The notes: generated from the letters alone by a model not told the origin. A stretch of 64,000 bases of DNA from CALREJ01 sp964533375 (GCA_964533375.1 CAZHLW010000001.1:1-64000), one strand, 5' to 3'. Shown: positions 32,933 through 42,570, counted from the stretch's first letter. Numbers and translations are program-made.

Positions 32933-32943
32933 GTACGCGAGTC

Positions 32944-33594
32944 TCAGCGCTTTTTTGCAAGCACGCACCACCCTATCACATGAAGCTTTGCAGCAGGACT
33001 ACTCGTTCGAGCGTCCCGCCACATTGCCCATTTCGCGAGCAGCAGTGAGAGTGGACCCAGAATCAGCATCGCTGTTTTATTCTCGTACGGATGGAAGCGG
33101 TCGATCCAGTAGCGGATGCGCAGCTGTGCGCGCAGCGCGTGGTACTTGCCGCGTTGGTCCATCACTTCCACATCGAATCCGTTGTCGTTAAAAAGTGTCT
33201 GGAGGCCGAAGTTTGTGTAGCGGAAATAGTCGTGCGGGACTTCGTGCATTTCGTTCCACTGGGGGACCGTGAGCAGACAGTAGCCGCCGGATTTGAGCAC
33301 GCGGCTGATTTCCTTCATAGCAATGTGCGGGTGGGGGACATGCTCCAAAACCTGCGTGCAGAGAATGCTGTCGAAATGCGCATCCGGGAACGGCATCGCT
33401 TCAATGGACCCGACCACGTCCGGTCCGCCCTTTTCATCAATATCCATGGTCGTGTACTGCGTGACCTGCGTGCAGATTTTCTGATACCGCCTGCTACGAC
33501 CTGCGCCAACATCCAGCAAGCTGCCCATCAGACGCGGGGCGAATGTTGCTATCTGCCGTTGCAGGATGATGCGGTCAGGCTGGGCGATAATCAT
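32944..33594 (-). CDS. Class I SAM-dependent methyltransferase
   Basis: 216 residues. Motif I is SLLDVGAGRSR near 26, the acidic end of strand 2 is TTMDIDE, and LCTQVLEHVPHPHIAMKEISRVLKSGG near 78-105 is the Methyltransf_11 pattern. PHDYFRYTNFGLQTLF follows. It probably methylates a sugar or small molecule. A hydrophobic C-terminal stretch (AMLILGPLSLLLAKWAM) may bind membrane. It overlaps the end of the asparagine synthetase gene by 4 bases, so the two are co-translated. Confidence 0.88.
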   Translation of the reverse strand: MIIAQPDRIILQRQIATFAPRLMGSLLDVGAGRSRRYQKICTQVTQYTTMDIDEKGGPDVVGSIEAMPFPDAHFDSILCTQVLEHVPHPHIAMKEISRVLKSGGYCLLTVPQWNEMHEVPHDYFRYTNFGLQTLFNDNGFDVEVMDQRGKYHALRAQLRIRYWIDRFHPYENKTAMLILGPLSLLLAKWAMWRDARTSSPAAKLHVIGWCVLAKKR

Positions 33595-35414
33595 ATGCGC
33601 GCATCATACACGGTCTCAAACCAGTTGCTCAGCTGTATCAAAGACGACAGCGTATGCAGGCCATACTGCGTTTTGGCTTTATGTTTCTCGAACGTCTCGC
33701 GGACCACGTCGACTTCGAACAACTCTTTGATGTGAGCGTTTTGCAGCATTGCCTCCACCAACGGCGCCGTTTCCCGGCGCAGCCATTTCGCGAGCGGCGG
33801 ATAGAAGCTGGCTTTATCGAGGGTGAAAAGATGCTCAGGAAGAATCGATCGGTACGTCTCTTTCAGGAGCGCTTTTGTGCGCCTGGATGTGACATGCCAG
33901 TTACCCGGTGTGGCGTGGGCTGCTGCAATAATGCGCGGGTCCAGGAACGGCACGCGGCCCTCCACGCCGTTCCCCATTGTTGTTGCATCGGCAAGCCTGA
34001 GCGATTCATCCACCAGCCAGAGTCCGCGATCAAACTCCATGAAGTCCCGGACGACATCTTTGTCTGTCATCTTCGCGAAGCGTTCCTCGAACAGATGCGT
34101 GGTCGCTTCGGGCTGGAACCAGTTTCCTTTCGTGATCGATTCCGTCTCTTCCACTGATCGTGCGAGCAGGCGTTCTGCAAGAGTTGCACCCGGAATCATC
34201 GCCAGAACATCCGGAGGATTGCCGGTCAGATGTGCACCGAGGGAGCGCAGAGGCGGGGGAACAAGCCGGAGCATCTGCAGAATTCTCGCGATGCGGTAGC
34301 GTGGGTAACCGCCAAAGAGTTCATCGCCGCCGCTACCGTTCAGGATCACATCAACGTGTTTCTTTGCGAGTTTTGAAAGCAGGAACTGTGCCACAGACAC
34401 GGCATCGGCATTCGGCAGGTCGAGTGCCTTTGCTGTTTCTGCGTAATGCTCTCTGTACAGATCCGCCGTCAGCAGCAATTCATGATGATCCGTTCCGTAG
34501 TGCGCAGCAGTCAGCTTCGCGAGATCGGCATCGGTATTGAACCGCTTGGCGCCTTCTTCCATGGTCGCATCAAAACGAACCGTAAAGGTTTTGATCTGCC
34601 CCTTTGCGTGCTTTGCCATGTGGTGGAGCACAATGGAGGAATCCATGCCGCCGCTCAAAAACATCCCGACGGGTTTGTCGGAAATGAGATGATCGGCGAC
34701 TGCTGCGTCCATCAGAGCGGGGAAGCGCGTTTTGAAATCTTCTTTCGATGCAAAAGACACAGCATCAACGACAGGTTTAAATACCTTTCGTGTTTCACCT
34801 TTTTCAGACCATGTCAGAATAGTCCCCGGTGGCAGCGACTCAATTCCTTCGCAGAGAGTCTGCGGACCCGGTACGTACTGCAGGCGCAGGTACTGCGAGA
34901 GCGCTTTCGTATTGATGGCAGGCTTCGTTGCATGCGCACTCATCAGCGATCGCATCTCCGACGCAAAGTGCAGGCGGCCATTCGGGTAGCTGATGTAGAG
35001 CGGCTTGATACCCGATGCATCGCGCGCGAGGTGCCACGTTTTCGTTTTCGTATCGTAGAGACCAAAGGCAAACATGCCGAGCAGGCGCGGCACAAAATCC
35101 ATCCCGTATTTGTCGTAGAGTTTCAGGATCACCTCCGTATCTGTTCCGGTTTTACAGGTGAATTTTTCTTCTTCGATCAATCGGCGGTAGTTAAAAATTT
35201 CTCCGTTAAACACAATCATCACTGTCTTCTCCTCATTCCACATCGGCTGATCACCCACCGGGCGGGGATCGAGGATCGCAAGTCTGGCATGTCCAAGAGA
35301 CGCTCCATGCGACACGACTGCCGCATTGCCGTCCGGACCGCGGTGCACGAGGCAACGGGTCATCCGCTCAATGAGCGCCTGGTCTTCGCCGAAGAATCCC
35401 GCGATACCGCACAT
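33591..35414 (-). CDS. asnB: Asparagine synthetase, glutamine-hydrolysing
   Basis: 607 residues. Cys2 (MCGIAGFFG) is the glutaminase nucleophile. HRGPDGNAAV near 26, AIRD-like LARDASGIKPLY near 145 and the synthetase PP-loop LSGGMDSSIVLHH near 255 are all present, as is NGSGGDELFGGYPRY near 360. It makes asparagine from aspartate, or in glycan clusters amidates uronic acids or other carboxylates, like WbpS-type proteins. TATACT ends 7 bases before ATG. Confidence 0.93.
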   Translation of the reverse strand: MCGIAGFFGEDQALIERMTRCLVHRGPDGNAAVVSHGASLGHARLAILDPRPVGDQPMWNEEKTVMIVFNGEIFNYRRLIEEEKFTCKTGTDTEVILKLYDKYGMDFVPRLLGMFAFGLYDTKTKTWHLARDASGIKPLYISYPNGRLHFASEMRSLMSAHATKPAINTKALSQYLRLQYVPGPQTLCEGIESLPPGTILTWSEKGETRKVFKPVVDAVSFASKEDFKTRFPALMDAAVADHLISDKPVGMFLSGGMDSSIVLHHMAKHAKGQIKTFTVRFDATMEEGAKRFNTDADLAKLTAAHYGTDHHELLLTADLYREHYAETAKALDLPNADAVSVAQFLLSKLAKKHVDVILNGSGGDELFGGYPRYRIARILQMLRLVPPPLRSLGAHLTGNPPDVLAMIPGATLAERLLARSVEETESITKGNWFQPEATTHLFEERFAKMTDKDVVRDFMEFDRGLWLVDESLRLADATTMGNGVEGRVPFLDPRIIAAAHATPGNWHVTSRRTKALLKETYRSILPEHLFTLDKASFYPPLAKWLRRETAPLVEAMLQNAHIKELFEVDVVRETFEKHKAKTQYGLHTLSSLIQLSNWFETVYDARI

Positions 35415-35421
35415 GGTATGC

Positions 35422-35427
35422 AGTATA
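35422..35427 (-). promoter_or_regulatory. -10 TATACT of asnB
   Basis: Minus-strand TATACT ends 7 bases before ATG 35414. A leaderless start is likely. Confidence 0.65.
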
Positions 35428-35432
35428 GAGAG

Positions 35433-36524
35433 TTATTGCTTTGGAAACACGTATTCACCGCCTTGCAGAGTGCCGAAATCCAGCGGTCCTGTTTTAGGAT
35501 TATTCGCTGTTATAAGGCCCGTTTCACTGTCGTATTGAATGTATCCCCAGGTGCTTCCTGTATGTGCGCCGTGCGCTCTGCTCATCACAATATCACCATT
35601 CATGTCAGCAACGCCGAATGCATTATTACACTGCTGGATGCCTGCTTTGTCTTCGAATGCCTGGCCCAGGGCGGCATGACCGTGAATGACGACAGGCATA
35701 TTTTGCCGGAGTGATTGAGCTGCGGTTTTCTGACTGATCAGCGGACGGGTGTCCGGAGCCATCGGTTTTACCATGCATGTCAGATCGGTCAGAGGGGCTT
35801 TGGGAGATGGTTTGCGATTGGCCCAGTCGAAGTCGTACAGGAATTGGAAATCATTTCTTTCGAGTGCAAGCTGGAAGAGTGCGTTCAGCCGGTCCGGTCC
35901 GAGTGCCAGACCTTTTTCTGTGATGCCCGCATGGATGGCCAGAATGCCGTCGATGACATGAGCGATTTCCAATTGGCGGAAGAGGATGCTGTATTCCCCG
36001 TGAAGGAAGAGTTCTTTTGTCTTTTCAAATGCTTTTGGAAAATCGATCATCTGCCACTCTGGATGTTGTTCAATAGACTGCTGCCATGACTGCAAATATT
36101 TCGCTGTCATCGGATCATCCGGATCTTGCGTGTAGTTTGCAAGAGGATGCGCATCGGTCGTTTGTTTTGCGCGCGGGGCAATCTGCAGTCGTTCCGCAAC
36201 CTCTTGTAATACAGGCAACCCCTCCATCCACTCCTTCATCCAGCGTGGATTCTCCGGATGTGTCAGAGCCTGGAGAGCGGCAAGCTCATGGTTGCCCAAT
36301 TCCACCACTGTCTGAAAATGCTCGCGCACTGCCATCACCAGATCCAGCGTTTTGAGGTTAGCCGTGCCGCGGTCAATGTAATCACCCGTGAAAACCGGCC
36401 GGTGCAGATCGGCATCGCCAAACACCAAGCGGCCACTTTGTTCAGAAGCCAGTCCCGCGTGAATGAGGGTCTGTTCGAGGCCTTCCGGATCGCCGTGGAT
36501 ATCGGGGATAAAGGTGTATAGCAT
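35433..36524 (-). CDS. Calcineurin-like metallophosphoesterase
   Basis: 363 residues. The dinuclear metal site is visible: FIPDIHGDPEGL near 5, FTGDYIDRGTANLKTL near 46 and VELGNHELAAL near 75, then VVIHGHAALG near 280. This matches the PPP/bis(5'-nucleosyl)tetraphosphatase (ApaH-like) group. Substrate unknown; a protein phosphate or dinucleotide is possible. It is not an obvious glycan enzyme. A TATAAT at 36534-36539 lies 9 bases before the start. Confidence 0.85.
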   Translation of the reverse strand: MLYTFIPDIHGDPEGLEQTLIHAGLASEQSGRLVFGDADLHRPVFTGDYIDRGTANLKTLDLVMAVREHFQTVVELGNHELAALQALTHPENPRWMKEWMEGLPVLQEVAERLQIAPRAKQTTDAHPLANYTQDPDDPMTAKYLQSWQQSIEQHPEWQMIDFPKAFEKTKELFLHGEYSILFRQLEIAHVIDGILAIHAGITEKGLALGPDRLNALFQLALERNDFQFLYDFDWANRKPSPKAPLTDLTCMVKPMAPDTRPLISQKTAAQSLRQNMPVVIHGHAALGQAFEDKAGIQQCNNAFGVADMNGDIVMSRAHGAHTGSTWGYIQYDSETGLITANNPKTGPLDFGTLQGGEYVFPKQ

Positions 36525-36533
36525 TACTATATA

Positions 36534-36539
36534 ATTATA
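36534..36539 (-). promoter_or_regulatory. -10 TATAAT of the phosphoesterase gene
   Basis: A perfect minus-strand consensus TATAAT ends 9 bases before ATG 36524 in an AT-rich stretch. Confidence 0.6.
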
Positions 36540-36560
36540 ACATATTTATTGTACATAGCA

Positions 36561-36602
36561 AACGACTTGCGTGATTCGGTGACGAATCACATGCAAGTCG
36601 TT
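36561..36602. terminator. Long hairpin after the 159-aa gene
   Basis: AACGACTTGC-GTGATTCG pairs with CGAATCAC-GCAAGTCGTT across a GTGA loop, with a 2-base AT bulge: 18 paired bases. It lies between the stop at 36617 and the promoter of the downstream gene. There is no long T-run, so it may be a terminator or a repeat unit. Confidence 0.55.
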
Positions 36603-36616
36603 ATGCCCCGTTTCTC

Positions 36617-37096
36617 TTAAGGAGTCTTCGCTACTTCAACCTTTCCTGAAGGGAAGACTGTGAAGAGCGGTGTGAGTTCGCAGGAGTCGCCATACGCTCG
36701 ATAGACCTTTACGGTTTTTCCCACGATTTTTGCCAGTGCGACGAAGGGAGGTTCATGAATATGATAATCTCCAAGCTCCTCGTAGCTGCCGACCTCTTTC
36801 GGGAGCGGGACTTTCACCCTTTTGTTTTCTCCCCAGATCAACCTCAGAGGCGAGAATTGCCAACGCTCTGTCACTTTGTATTGCGGGTTGAACATCTGTC
36901 GTAACTTTTGTGGGGTGAGCCCCACCACTTCCGCAACACGTCGGAAGGGAAGTTCCTCTTCGATTGTCTCGAGGAAAATCCTTGCATAGCGCATGCTATT
37001 GAAGCGCCTGCATGGAAAATGCAGCACGTTCGCTCTTTCAAACCTCTGTCGAATTTCCTCGTCGGAAATTCCCTTTGGCCAACTAGAGTCTCCCAC
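36617..37096 (-). CDS. Unrecognised small protein with possible HTH segment
   Basis: 159 residues, GTG start. No family recognised. Residues about 45-70 (EELPFRRVAEVVGLTPQKLRQMF) look like a helix-turn-helix, and the C-terminal half is beta-rich. It differs from its neighbours: AAGGAG lies 5 bases before the start, a real Shine-Dalgarno that other genes here lack, and the flanks are markedly AT-rich. These signs suggest horizontal acquisition. It is followed by a long hairpin. Confidence 0.6.
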   Translation of the reverse strand: MGDSSWPKGISDEEIRQRFERANVLHFPCRRFNSMRYARIFLETIEEELPFRRVAEVVGLTPQKLRQMFNPQYKVTERWQFSPLRLIWGENKRVKVPLPKEVGSYEELGDYHIHEPPFVALAKIVGKTVKVYRAYGDSCELTPLFTVFPSGKVEVAKTP

Positions 37097-37099
37097 AGT

Positions 37100-37110
37100 A
37101 TCTCCTTTTC
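37100..37110 (-). promoter_or_regulatory. Shine-Dalgarno of the 159-aa gene
   Basis: Minus-strand AAAAGGAGAT sits about 5 bases before GTG 37096. It is the only convincing ribosome-binding site noticed in the window and decides this start. Confidence 0.6.
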
Positions 37111-37186
37111 AATGAACGGGATTTGGGCCCAAACTAGACTGTCTGGATTAATATTAAAATAAAAAAAATTATTAATTAGTCAAATT

Positions 37187-38410
37187 TTATATGAATAGCG
37201 CTAAATACGCCTGCGCCTGCCTCTCCATCGTAAAGTTTGCGTGGATTCTTTGCTGTCCGACTTTACCCATCTGCTGGCGTCTGTCTTCGTGCTGCAGCAA
37301 ATCAATCAGTGCGTCGCTGTAGGCTTTTGTATTGAGCGGATTGCAGATGTAGCCCGTTTTCCCATTCTCCACCAACTCCGGCGTGCCGCCAAAACATGTT
37401 CCCACCACCGGCTTTCCGGCGGCCATTGCTTCCAGGTTGATGGTGGGGAAGTTATCGAGGTAGATGCTTGGTGTCGTCACAATGTCCGACGCGTGGTAGG
37501 CGGTTTCCATTTCTTTTACATCAATCCATCCTGTTTCTTTAGTGTGCGCCTTCACCATCGGTGATGCTTTTTCCAGATGCGGACTGAGGCGCGCCTTGTC
37601 TCCGGCTATCAGGAACGTCACCTCGGGACATTCTCTAATCACCGTCTCAGCAGCCACGAGCAGTGCATCAATTCCCTTGTCCGCGCTGATGCGTCCGCCG
37701 AACAAAATAACCGGGCCGGTCAGGTCGTGCTTTTTACGGAAGGTGAAAACATCAACATCAGACACTGTAGAAGAGGGTGTCATGCCACCACTGATGAACG
37801 TTGTGTGCGTGTAGCCGTGGTCATGGAGAAAGTTTTCCATCGCGTGGCTGTAGACGACTATCTGCGTATTGGATTCTTTGATGATCGAACGGATCTTTCT
37901 GTTACGCTGCGGATAGTATTTGCGGCCGACTGCAAACAAATGATCCCACCAGTACATGCGGTAGGGCTTGTGGTGGAGCACGGCATTTCTGTAGGCATCA
38001 CCACCAACTCGTGAGAACGAAATCAGATACGTGTCGTGAATGGTCATCACCACTTTCTTTGTGTGGAGTGCGGCAACGCGCAGGGCGTCGTAGGTCAGGT
38101 ACGAGTGGACGTTGTGGGCGTGGGTAACATCGCAGTGTAGATCTTTCAGGAGGTCTTCCAGTATCGCCGATACTTTCGTGACGCTCACACAGTGTTTGTG
38201 AATTTCCGTTGATGTCACCTTCACCGGAATACTGATGGTCTCGCCGGCATCATCTTTCCATCGCTTCAAATCATCAGAATCCTGATGCGTGCTGATGAGC
38301 GTGACTTTGTGGCCATGGGCTGCATACGCGCGGCGAAGCCTGTCGACAATCACAGCAGCACCGCCTTTCCCGTAGGGGAGGGCATCGTCATTGAGCATCA
38401 GAATGTGCAT
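37187..38410 (-). CDS. GT4 family glycosyltransferase
   Basis: 407 residues. MHILMLNDDALPYGKGGAAVIVDRLRRAY is a typical GT4 acceptor start with a glycine-rich loop. ILFGGRISADKGIDALLVAA near 240 and TPSIYLDNFPTINLEAMAAGKPV near 325 give the donor site. CDVTHAHNVHSYLTYDALRV near 95 is the usual H-x-H loop. It is a single-gene unit divergent from the ABC transporter. TACTAT ends 7 bases before the start. Confidence 0.9.
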   Translation of the reverse strand: MHILMLNDDALPYGKGGAAVIVDRLRRAYAAHGHKVTLISTHQDSDDLKRWKDDAGETISIPVKVTSTEIHKHCVSVTKVSAILEDLLKDLHCDVTHAHNVHSYLTYDALRVAALHTKKVVMTIHDTYLISFSRVGGDAYRNAVLHHKPYRMYWWDHLFAVGRKYYPQRNRKIRSIIKESNTQIVVYSHAMENFLHDHGYTHTTFISGGMTPSSTVSDVDVFTFRKKHDLTGPVILFGGRISADKGIDALLVAAETVIRECPEVTFLIAGDKARLSPHLEKASPMVKAHTKETGWIDVKEMETAYHASDIVTTPSIYLDNFPTINLEAMAAGKPVVGTCFGGTPELVENGKTGYICNPLNTKAYSDALIDLLQHEDRRQQMGKVGQQRIHANFTMERQAQAYLALFI

Positions 38411-38417
38411 ACAACCA

Positions 38418-38423
38418 ATAGTA
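38418..38423 (-). promoter_or_regulatory. -10 TACTAT of the GT4 gene ending at 38410
   Basis: Minus-strand TACTAT ends 7 bases before ATG 38410. The rest of the 164-base divergent gap to 38575 shows no clear promoter for the ABC gene. Confidence 0.5.
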
Positions 38424-38574
38424 GCAGAGGTTTTTGTGCGACTTCGCCGTAATAATTGAATTGATCATTTTGCCCATTTCTCTATTTGAAAGGGGTAGGC
38501 TACGCCGCATCCACTCTCGGCTTTCTTTCTATTAGATTGCACTTTTGTCTTAGTGACGCCAAAATGGACAGGTT

Positions 38575-40392
38575 ATGGCCTCTCCCGAGATCGACGTCTT
38601 CAAAAAAGTGGGCATCCTCCTGAAGCGCATTCACATTCACCCGCTGTATTTCACTGCGCCGGTTTTGTGTTCCGTGCTGGCGGCGGGGCTGGAGGGAATG
38701 GGAATCGGGTTGCTGATGCCCATGCTCAACGGATTTCTGACAATGAACTTCGATGCCGTGCAGCAGATTCCCGGAGTGAGCTGGCTCCTGCATTTTCTTT
38801 TTGGTGAAGGCGAACTCCGTGACAGGACGCTCTTTATTTTCCTTATCAGTTTGTTTGCCGTTTCCATCATTCTCAAAAACGTCTTCCGTTTTTCATCGTC
38901 TGTCGGGATGGCGTACCTGTCCACGCGAGCACTGCATCATCTCCGGAAGGAATTATTCAATCGCTACCTGATGTTCGGAAAGCTCTTTTTTGACAAGTCC
39001 AGCCTGGGACATCACAGCACGATCTTCGCGCAGTTTGCCAACCAGTCGGTCGGGCCGCTCATCATGATTGATAAATTCATCAGCGCCATGTTGTCGCTTG
39101 CGGTATATATGTGCGTCCTGCTGTTCATTTCGTGGAAGCTGACGCTTGCCGCAATTCCGCTCTTCCTCATTCTGCATCTTGCCATCCGGCATCTGATCAA
39201 GGGCATCCAGACATTGTCCTATTCCATTACTGCCAGTCTGAGTGTGCTCGGGAAAAAGGTTGTCGAGATTCTGTCGCTCATTCCGCTTGTGCAGTCGTCC
39301 AATATGGAAGAAGCCGAGCGCACACTCTACAGTGAAACAAGCAACGCTTCCGCAATGCTGGAGTTTAAGCGTGTTGCCGCGCAACAGGCGCTTCGGCCGA
39401 TCCAGGAACTGATCACCCTCATTGCGATCCTTTTCCTGTTTTCGGGCATGCTCTACCTGATGGCGACGGAGCGGACCTTCTCTGCGTCGTCCTTCATCGT
39501 GTACTTCTATGTCGTCCTGAATGCCAGTAACAAATTCAGCGTTTTTTCGAGTGTCCGCGGCGATGCGCTTAATGCGAGCGGGGCAATTGAGGCGGTCCTG
39601 AGCGTCTTCAACGACGAAGACAAGTTCTACGTGGAAAGCGGTCAGAAAAAAATGGAGCCGCTCAAAAAAGGCATCACTTTCAAGCATCTCACGTTCTCGT
39701 ATCCCGATCGTCCGCATGTCATCAATGATCTCTCGTTTGAAATTGAAAAAGGAACACTCACTGCCATTGTCGGGCCGACGGGAGCGGGCAAGACGACACT
39801 CATCAGTCTGTTGCTGCGGTATTACGATTGCCCCCAGGACAGCATCCTGATTGACGGTACGGATATCCGGTCATTCGAAACGGCGTCGCTCCGGTCACAC
39901 ATGGCGCTTGTGAGCCAGGAGATGCTGCTTTTGAACGACACGCTCCACCACAACCTGACCTACGGACTCGATCATGTATCGCCCGAACGCCTGCAGGAAG
40001 CAATCAAGAGTGCGCGTTTGGAAGACTTTGTGAAAAAACTGCCGGACGGCCTCGACACACTGCTTGGCGACAGAGGAGTGCAGCTCTCAGGTGGCGAGAA
40101 GCAGCGTGTGTCGATTGCGCGTGCGCTTCTGAAGGGCGCGGACATTCTCATTCTGGATGAAGCCACAAGCTCGCTCGATTCCAAAACCGAGCAGCTCATT
40201 CAGGAGGCGATCGACGAAGCCATTAAAGGGAAAACAGCAATCGTCATCGCGCACCGGCTGTCGACTATCCAGCATGCCGACAAGATAGTGGTTCTGCAGA
40301 AAGGAGCGTTTGCGGAAGAGGGAACAGTCGACATGCTGCTTGAAAAGAAAGGACTCTTCAGCGAACTCTGGAACCAGCAGCATTTCTCCTGA
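38575..40392 (+). CDS. MsbA-like ABC exporter, fused membrane and ATPase domains
   Basis: 605 residues, a half-transporter that works as a dimer. Six membrane helices occupy about residues 20-330. The ATPase domain has Walker A GPTGAGKTT near 400, Q-loop ALVSQEMLLLNDT, signature LSGGEKQR near 505, Walker B ILILDEATSSLD near 525 and H-loop VIAHRLST near 560. Such proteins flip lipid-linked oligosaccharides (PglK, MsbA). As the only exporter in this glycan locus it is a good candidate flippase. It starts a plus-strand run of nucleotide-sugar genes. Confidence 0.92.
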   Translation: MASPEIDVFKKVGILLKRIHIHPLYFTAPVLCSVLAAGLEGMGIGLLMPMLNGFLTMNFDAVQQIPGVSWLLHFLFGEGELRDRTLFIFLISLFAVSIILKNVFRFSSSVGMAYLSTRALHHLRKELFNRYLMFGKLFFDKSSLGHHSTIFAQFANQSVGPLIMIDKFISAMLSLAVYMCVLLFISWKLTLAAIPLFLILHLAIRHLIKGIQTLSYSITASLSVLGKKVVEILSLIPLVQSSNMEEAERTLYSETSNASAMLEFKRVAAQQALRPIQELITLIAILFLFSGMLYLMATERTFSASSFIVYFYVVLNASNKFSVFSSVRGDALNASGAIEAVLSVFNDEDKFYVESGQKKMEPLKKGITFKHLTFSYPDRPHVINDLSFEIEKGTLTAIVGPTGAGKTTLISLLLRYYDCPQDSILIDGTDIRSFETASLRSHMALVSQEMLLLNDTLHHNLTYGLDHVSPERLQEAIKSARLEDFVKKLPDGLDTLLGDRGVQLSGGEKQRVSIARALLKGADILILDEATSSLDSKTEQLIQEAIDEAIKGKTAIVIAHRLSTIQHADKIVVLQKGAFAEEGTVDMLLEKKGLFSELWNQQHFS

Positions 40393-40395
40393 CGT

Positions 40396-41469
40396 ATGCA
40401 GACAATTGGAATCGGTATTATCGGCACGCGGTTTGGATCGATGGTGCATCTGCCTGCTTTCCGGCGTGTCGATAGTTGCGAGATTATCGGCATTGTGGGA
40501 CATCACCCTGAGCGGACGAAAGAGATTGCCGCGCATGAAAATATTCGTGCGTTTGATTCCTGGCAGGAGCTGATTGCCGATCCATCCGTCCATGCGGTTG
40601 CGGTTGCCGTGCCGCCGGCTCTCTACCGTGAGATTGTTATTGCGGCGGCGGAGGCGGGGAAGGCGGTCCTGTGCGACAAGCCGTTTGGCATGGACAGCAA
40701 CGACGCGCGCGTCATGCTTGCCGCCCTGAATCAGGCGGGCAAAACGCATATGATCAACTTCGAATTCCGCGAGCATCCGGCATTTCAGTATTGCAAACAA
40801 TGGATACACGAAGCGCGCGGCGGGTCGATGCGGCATATCGAGCTGAAGTGGATAGTCGGCAGCTGGGCCGATCCTGCACGTCTCTGGGCCTGGCAGTGTG
40901 ATCTGTCCCAGGGCGGAGGCATCCTTGGCGCACTTGCAGTCCATAGTCTGGATTACATTGAATGGTTGTTCGGTCCGATTGTCCGTCTTAGCGCCACAAC
41001 AGGAATCACTGTTACAGAACGTCCCGCTGCCGATGGATCCATACACGCCGTCACTGCACCCGACCACTGCCATCTGCTGCTAACCCTTCAGTCCGGTGCG
41101 ACGGTTACCTGCAGCATTTCCAATGTCGCGCCGCATGGGACGGGTCACCGTCTGGAATGCCACGGGGAGACGCAGTCGCTTATTCTTGAGAGTGCCGCGA
41201 TGGACTATGGCAAGGGCTTCACTGTCTCTGTGGCGGACCTCGGTGCAAAGGATTTCGTTCCGGTTATCACTCCTTCTGCAGATGAAGCAGCTTCTCCCGA
41301 CGGACGCATAGCCATGATGCAGCCGCTTGCCGCCAGGTTCGTTGACGCTGTGCGCTCCGGTCGCATGGATGCGAGCCCTTCATTCGAAACGGGTGTCCGG
41401 ACACAGGTGCTTGTGGAAGCCATTTGGGAAGCCAAAAGGACAGGCTCTGCCGTCAGCGTTCCCGCATAG
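40396..41469 (+). CDS. Gfo/Idh/MocA family oxidoreductase
   Basis: 357 residues, 3 bases after the ABC gene. IGIGIIGTRFGSMVHLPAF binds NAD(P), and CDKPFGMDSNDARVMLAAL near 95 is the EKP-type signature with Asp for Glu. GGILGALAVHSLDYIEWLFG near 170-190 holds the catalytic histidine region. It oxidises or reduces a sugar or nucleotide sugar; the substrate cannot be told. It is distinct from the WbpB-like enzyme at 26106. Confidence 0.87.
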   Translation: MQTIGIGIIGTRFGSMVHLPAFRRVDSCEIIGIVGHHPERTKEIAAHENIRAFDSWQELIADPSVHAVAVAVPPALYREIVIAAAEAGKAVLCDKPFGMDSNDARVMLAALNQAGKTHMINFEFREHPAFQYCKQWIHEARGGSMRHIELKWIVGSWADPARLWAWQCDLSQGGGILGALAVHSLDYIEWLFGPIVRLSATTGITVTERPAADGSIHAVTAPDHCHLLLTLQSGATVTCSISNVAPHGTGHRLECHGETQSLILESAAMDYGKGFTVSVADLGAKDFVPVITPSADEAASPDGRIAMMQPLAARFVDAVRSGRMDASPSFETGVRTQVLVEAIWEAKRTGSAVSVPA

Positions 41470-41506
41470 CCGTTTTTTTGGCGACAGATTTGCGGTCGCT
41501 CTCATC

Positions 41507-42550
41507 ATGCCAAAGAAAGCTCTCATTACAGGCATTACTGGTCAGGACGGCTCCTACCTGGCGGATTTGCTCCTGTCCAAAGGCTATGAGGTCCACGGCA
41601 TTTTCCGCCAGAACAGCTCCACCCGTCAGATCCGTCTACAACACCTGGTCACAGATTCCCGTCCGCCCGATGCCGGTTTCTTTTTGCATCATGGCGATCT
41701 GATGGACCGGGGTAGTCTCAGCCGTATTCTGCAGCGCGTGCAGCCCGATGAACTGTATCATCTGGGAGCCCAGAGCCATGTTGGTATCAGTTTCGATATT
41801 CCCGAATACACGGCGGATGTTATTGCCCTTGGTACGCTGCGTCTTCTGGATGCCGTTTGTGAAAGCGGTATTCCCGCGAAATTCTACAATGCCGCCAGCA
41901 GTGAGATTTTCGGGAACGCCCCCGTTTTCCCGATGGCAGAAGACACCCCCTTCCGCCCCAGGTCCCCGTATGCCTGTGCCAAGCTCCATGCATACTGGAC
42001 GACGGTGAACTATCGCGATTCCTACAATCTTTTTGCCTGTAATGGCATTCTCTTTAACCATGAATCCCCGCGGCGCGGCGAAAATTTCGTCACCCGCAAA
42101 ATTGTCCGCGGTCTGGCAGGTATCGCGGCGGGACTGTCTGACACAGTGCATCTCGGCAATCTCGATGCAAAGCGTGACTGGGGGTATGCTCCTGATTATG
42201 TTGAAGGGATGTGGCGCATGCTCCAGGCGGACCGGCCCGGTGATTACGTTCTGGCAACCGGTGAAACGCATAGTGTGCGGGAGTTCACGGAGGAAGCTGC
42301 GGCATGCTTTGGATTTGAAATCGGGTGGCAGGGGGAGGGAATGCAGGAGACCGGCATAGACCGGAAAACCGGTAAAACACTGATTCGTCTGGATGAAGCC
42401 CATTTCCGGCCAACGGACATTACTGTGCTGCAGGGCGATGCATCAAAAGCAAAACGGGAGCTCGGTTGGGAGCCTACAGTCATGTTTCATGATCTGGTGC
42501 GTCTCATGTGTGACGCTGAAATGCTGTCGCAGAAGCCTGTTGAACGGTAG
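41507..42550 (+). CDS. gmd: GDP-mannose 4,6-dehydratase-like SDR
   Basis: 347 residues. ALITGITGQDGSYLADLLL is the Gmd signature (most SDRs have GGAGFIG). GIFRQNSSTRQIRLQHL near 33, LGAQSHVGISFD near 90, YACAKLHAYWTTVNYRDSY near 160 and NHESPRRGENFVTRKI near 190 are all typical. It makes GDP-4-keto-6-deoxymannose, precursor of GDP-fucose, rhamnose or perosamine. The YNAASSEIFG motif carries the catalytic Ser. Start at MPKKALITG is chosen by alignment with the family; no promoter element was seen in the short gap. Confidence 0.9.
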   Translation: MPKKALITGITGQDGSYLADLLLSKGYEVHGIFRQNSSTRQIRLQHLVTDSRPPDAGFFLHHGDLMDRGSLSRILQRVQPDELYHLGAQSHVGISFDIPEYTADVIALGTLRLLDAVCESGIPAKFYNAASSEIFGNAPVFPMAEDTPFRPRSPYACAKLHAYWTTVNYRDSYNLFACNGILFNHESPRRGENFVTRKIVRGLAGIAAGLSDTVHLGNLDAKRDWGYAPDYVEGMWRMLQADRPGDYVLATGETHSVREFTEEAAACFGFEIGWQGEGMQETGIDRKTGKTLIRLDEAHFRPTDITVLQGDASKAKRELGWEPTVMFHDLVRLMCDAEMLSQKPVER

Positions 42551-42570
42551 ACATCCCGGGCGTTTGAAAA

